NCBI GenBank assembly: GCA_029256035.1
Contig: JAQSYR010000023.1
Location: forward strand, 1-22,700
Length of the DNA stretch: 22,700 bases
From: Anaerocolumna sp.
Lineage (GTDB): Bacteria > Bacillota > Clostridia > Lachnospirales > Lachnospiraceae
Direction of reading: 5' to 3'
A program made the translations under genes and the position numbers. Below the pieces are notes generated by a model that was not told the DNA's origin, searched no databases, and saw only the letters and a list, made by a program, of their open reading frames with translations. This document shows, in pieces, positions 22,349-22,700 of this stretch; within the stretch, counting starts at the first letter, position 1, and each line of letters begins with the position of its first letter.

Positions 22349-22377
22349 TTGAACAAATTGGAAAAATGAGTTATACT
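22349..22377 (+). promoter_or_regulatory. Sigma-A-type promoter of the NUDIX gene
   Basis: TTGAAC (22349-22354), 17 bases, then TATACT (22372-22377), 44 bases upstream of the start codon. CAGGAGGGA at 22408-22416 is the ribosome binding site. Confidence 0.8.
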
Positions 22378-22421
22378 GTTCAGTAGGAAAGTCGGAACAC
22401 CATGAAACAGGAGGGATTGCG

Positions 22422-22700
22422 ATGATTGAAGCAACGAGCTGTGGCGGTGTAGTTATATTCAGAGGAAAGATTTTACTACTGTATAAGAATTATAAAAATA
22501 AATATGAGGGATGGGTTCTGCCAAAAGGAACCGTTGAGGAAGGAGAAGAATATAAAGAGACAGCATTACGTGAAGTAAAAGAAGAAACTGGAACGGATGC
22601 ATCTATTATAAAATATATTGGGAAAAGTCAATATACATTCAGCACACCTCAGAATACAGTAATAAAGGATGTTCATTGGTATTTAATGATGTCTGATAGC
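22422..22700 (+). CDS. NUDIX hydrolase, 5' part (runs off window)
   Basis: NUDIX hydrolases cleave nucleoside diphosphates linked to another group. The visible 93 residues have GGVVIFRGKILLLYK and GWVLPKG. A complete NUDIX box follows from G36 to T58 (Gx5E at 36-42, then REVKEETG at 50-57), with the metal-binding Glu residues in place. GGAGGG lies 5-6 bases before the ATG. The gene continues beyond the window, so length and substrate specificity cannot be judged. It has its own promoter and looks like a separate transcription unit from the SEDS-PBP operon. Confidence 0.93.
   Translation, partial: MIEATSCGGVVIFRGKILLLYKNYKNKYEGWVLPKGTVEEGEEYKETALREVKEETGTDASIIKYIGKSQYTFSTPQNTVIKDVHWYLMMSDS

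Noticed and set aside
1..22700. CRISPR array, prophage, insertion sequence or defence system
   Set aside because: There are no spaced direct repeats, transposase, integrase, phage or known defence domains; nearly all genes are housekeeping.

Overview
The window is an AT-rich (roughly 30% G+C by eye), gene-dense chromosomal segment from a spore-forming Firmicute. The organism is probably a clostridium of the Lachnospiraceae (cluster XIVa) type. The evidence is an alpha/beta small acid-soluble spore protein, a YlbJ-like sporulation membrane protein, AGGAGG-type ribosome binding sites, TTGACA/TATAAT promoters, and a gene order (rsmD, coaD, ylbJ, tmcAL/ylbM, yceD/ylbN, rpmF) that matches the Bacillus subtilis ylb cluster. 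No phage, transposase, integrase, CRISPR array, rRNA or tRNA was seen. The content is core housekeeping, not an accessory island.

Layout. 1-640: the 3' end of a UDP-galactopyranose mutase gene, its terminator, and a SASP gene with a sigma-G-like promoter but a damaged 5' end. 777-2467: rsmD (broken), coaD and a coiled-coil partner gene as one operon. 2534-6751: ylbJ (-), pepF (+) and tmcAL (-), each turned relative to its neighbour. 6873-9407: a tandem HD/HD-GYP protein and acetate kinase (5' end missing). 9470-10582: a palindrome plus consensus promoter driving yceD-rpmF, then a terminator, a perfect inverted repeat and a GC-rich multi-hairpin element that runs into a small Asn-rich gene on the minus strand. 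10647-11873 (-): a YprB-type exonuclease. 11992-14553: a CmpB-family membrane protein and a cardiolipin synthase. 14599-22280: ruvA-ruvB-zapA, a terminator-like hairpin, a U32 peptidase, and a SEDS glycosyltransferase with its class B penicillin-binding protein (broken). 22349-22700: a promoter and the start of a NUDIX hydrolase gene.

How the genes fit together. Themes are envelope and division (SEDS/PBP pair, ZapA, cardiolipin synthase, Glf), sporulation (SASP, YlbJ), translation and RNA modification (RsmD, TmcAL, L32, the U32 protein), and acetate/CoA metabolism (CoaD, AckA, and TmcAL, which consumes acetate).

The most unusual property is that four genes are damaged in one 22.7-kb stretch while all their neighbours look intact. 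rsmD and the PBP gene have lost about 50-65 internal codons with a frame change, ackA has lost its start and about 36-40 codons, and the SASP gene has lost its ribosome binding site and start. Because some of these functions are essential or central, closed-up assembly gaps are my preferred explanation over real pseudogenes. I did not find a convincing new multi-gene system. The best candidate for undescribed biology is the structured element at 10351-10482 and its fusion to a small ORF.
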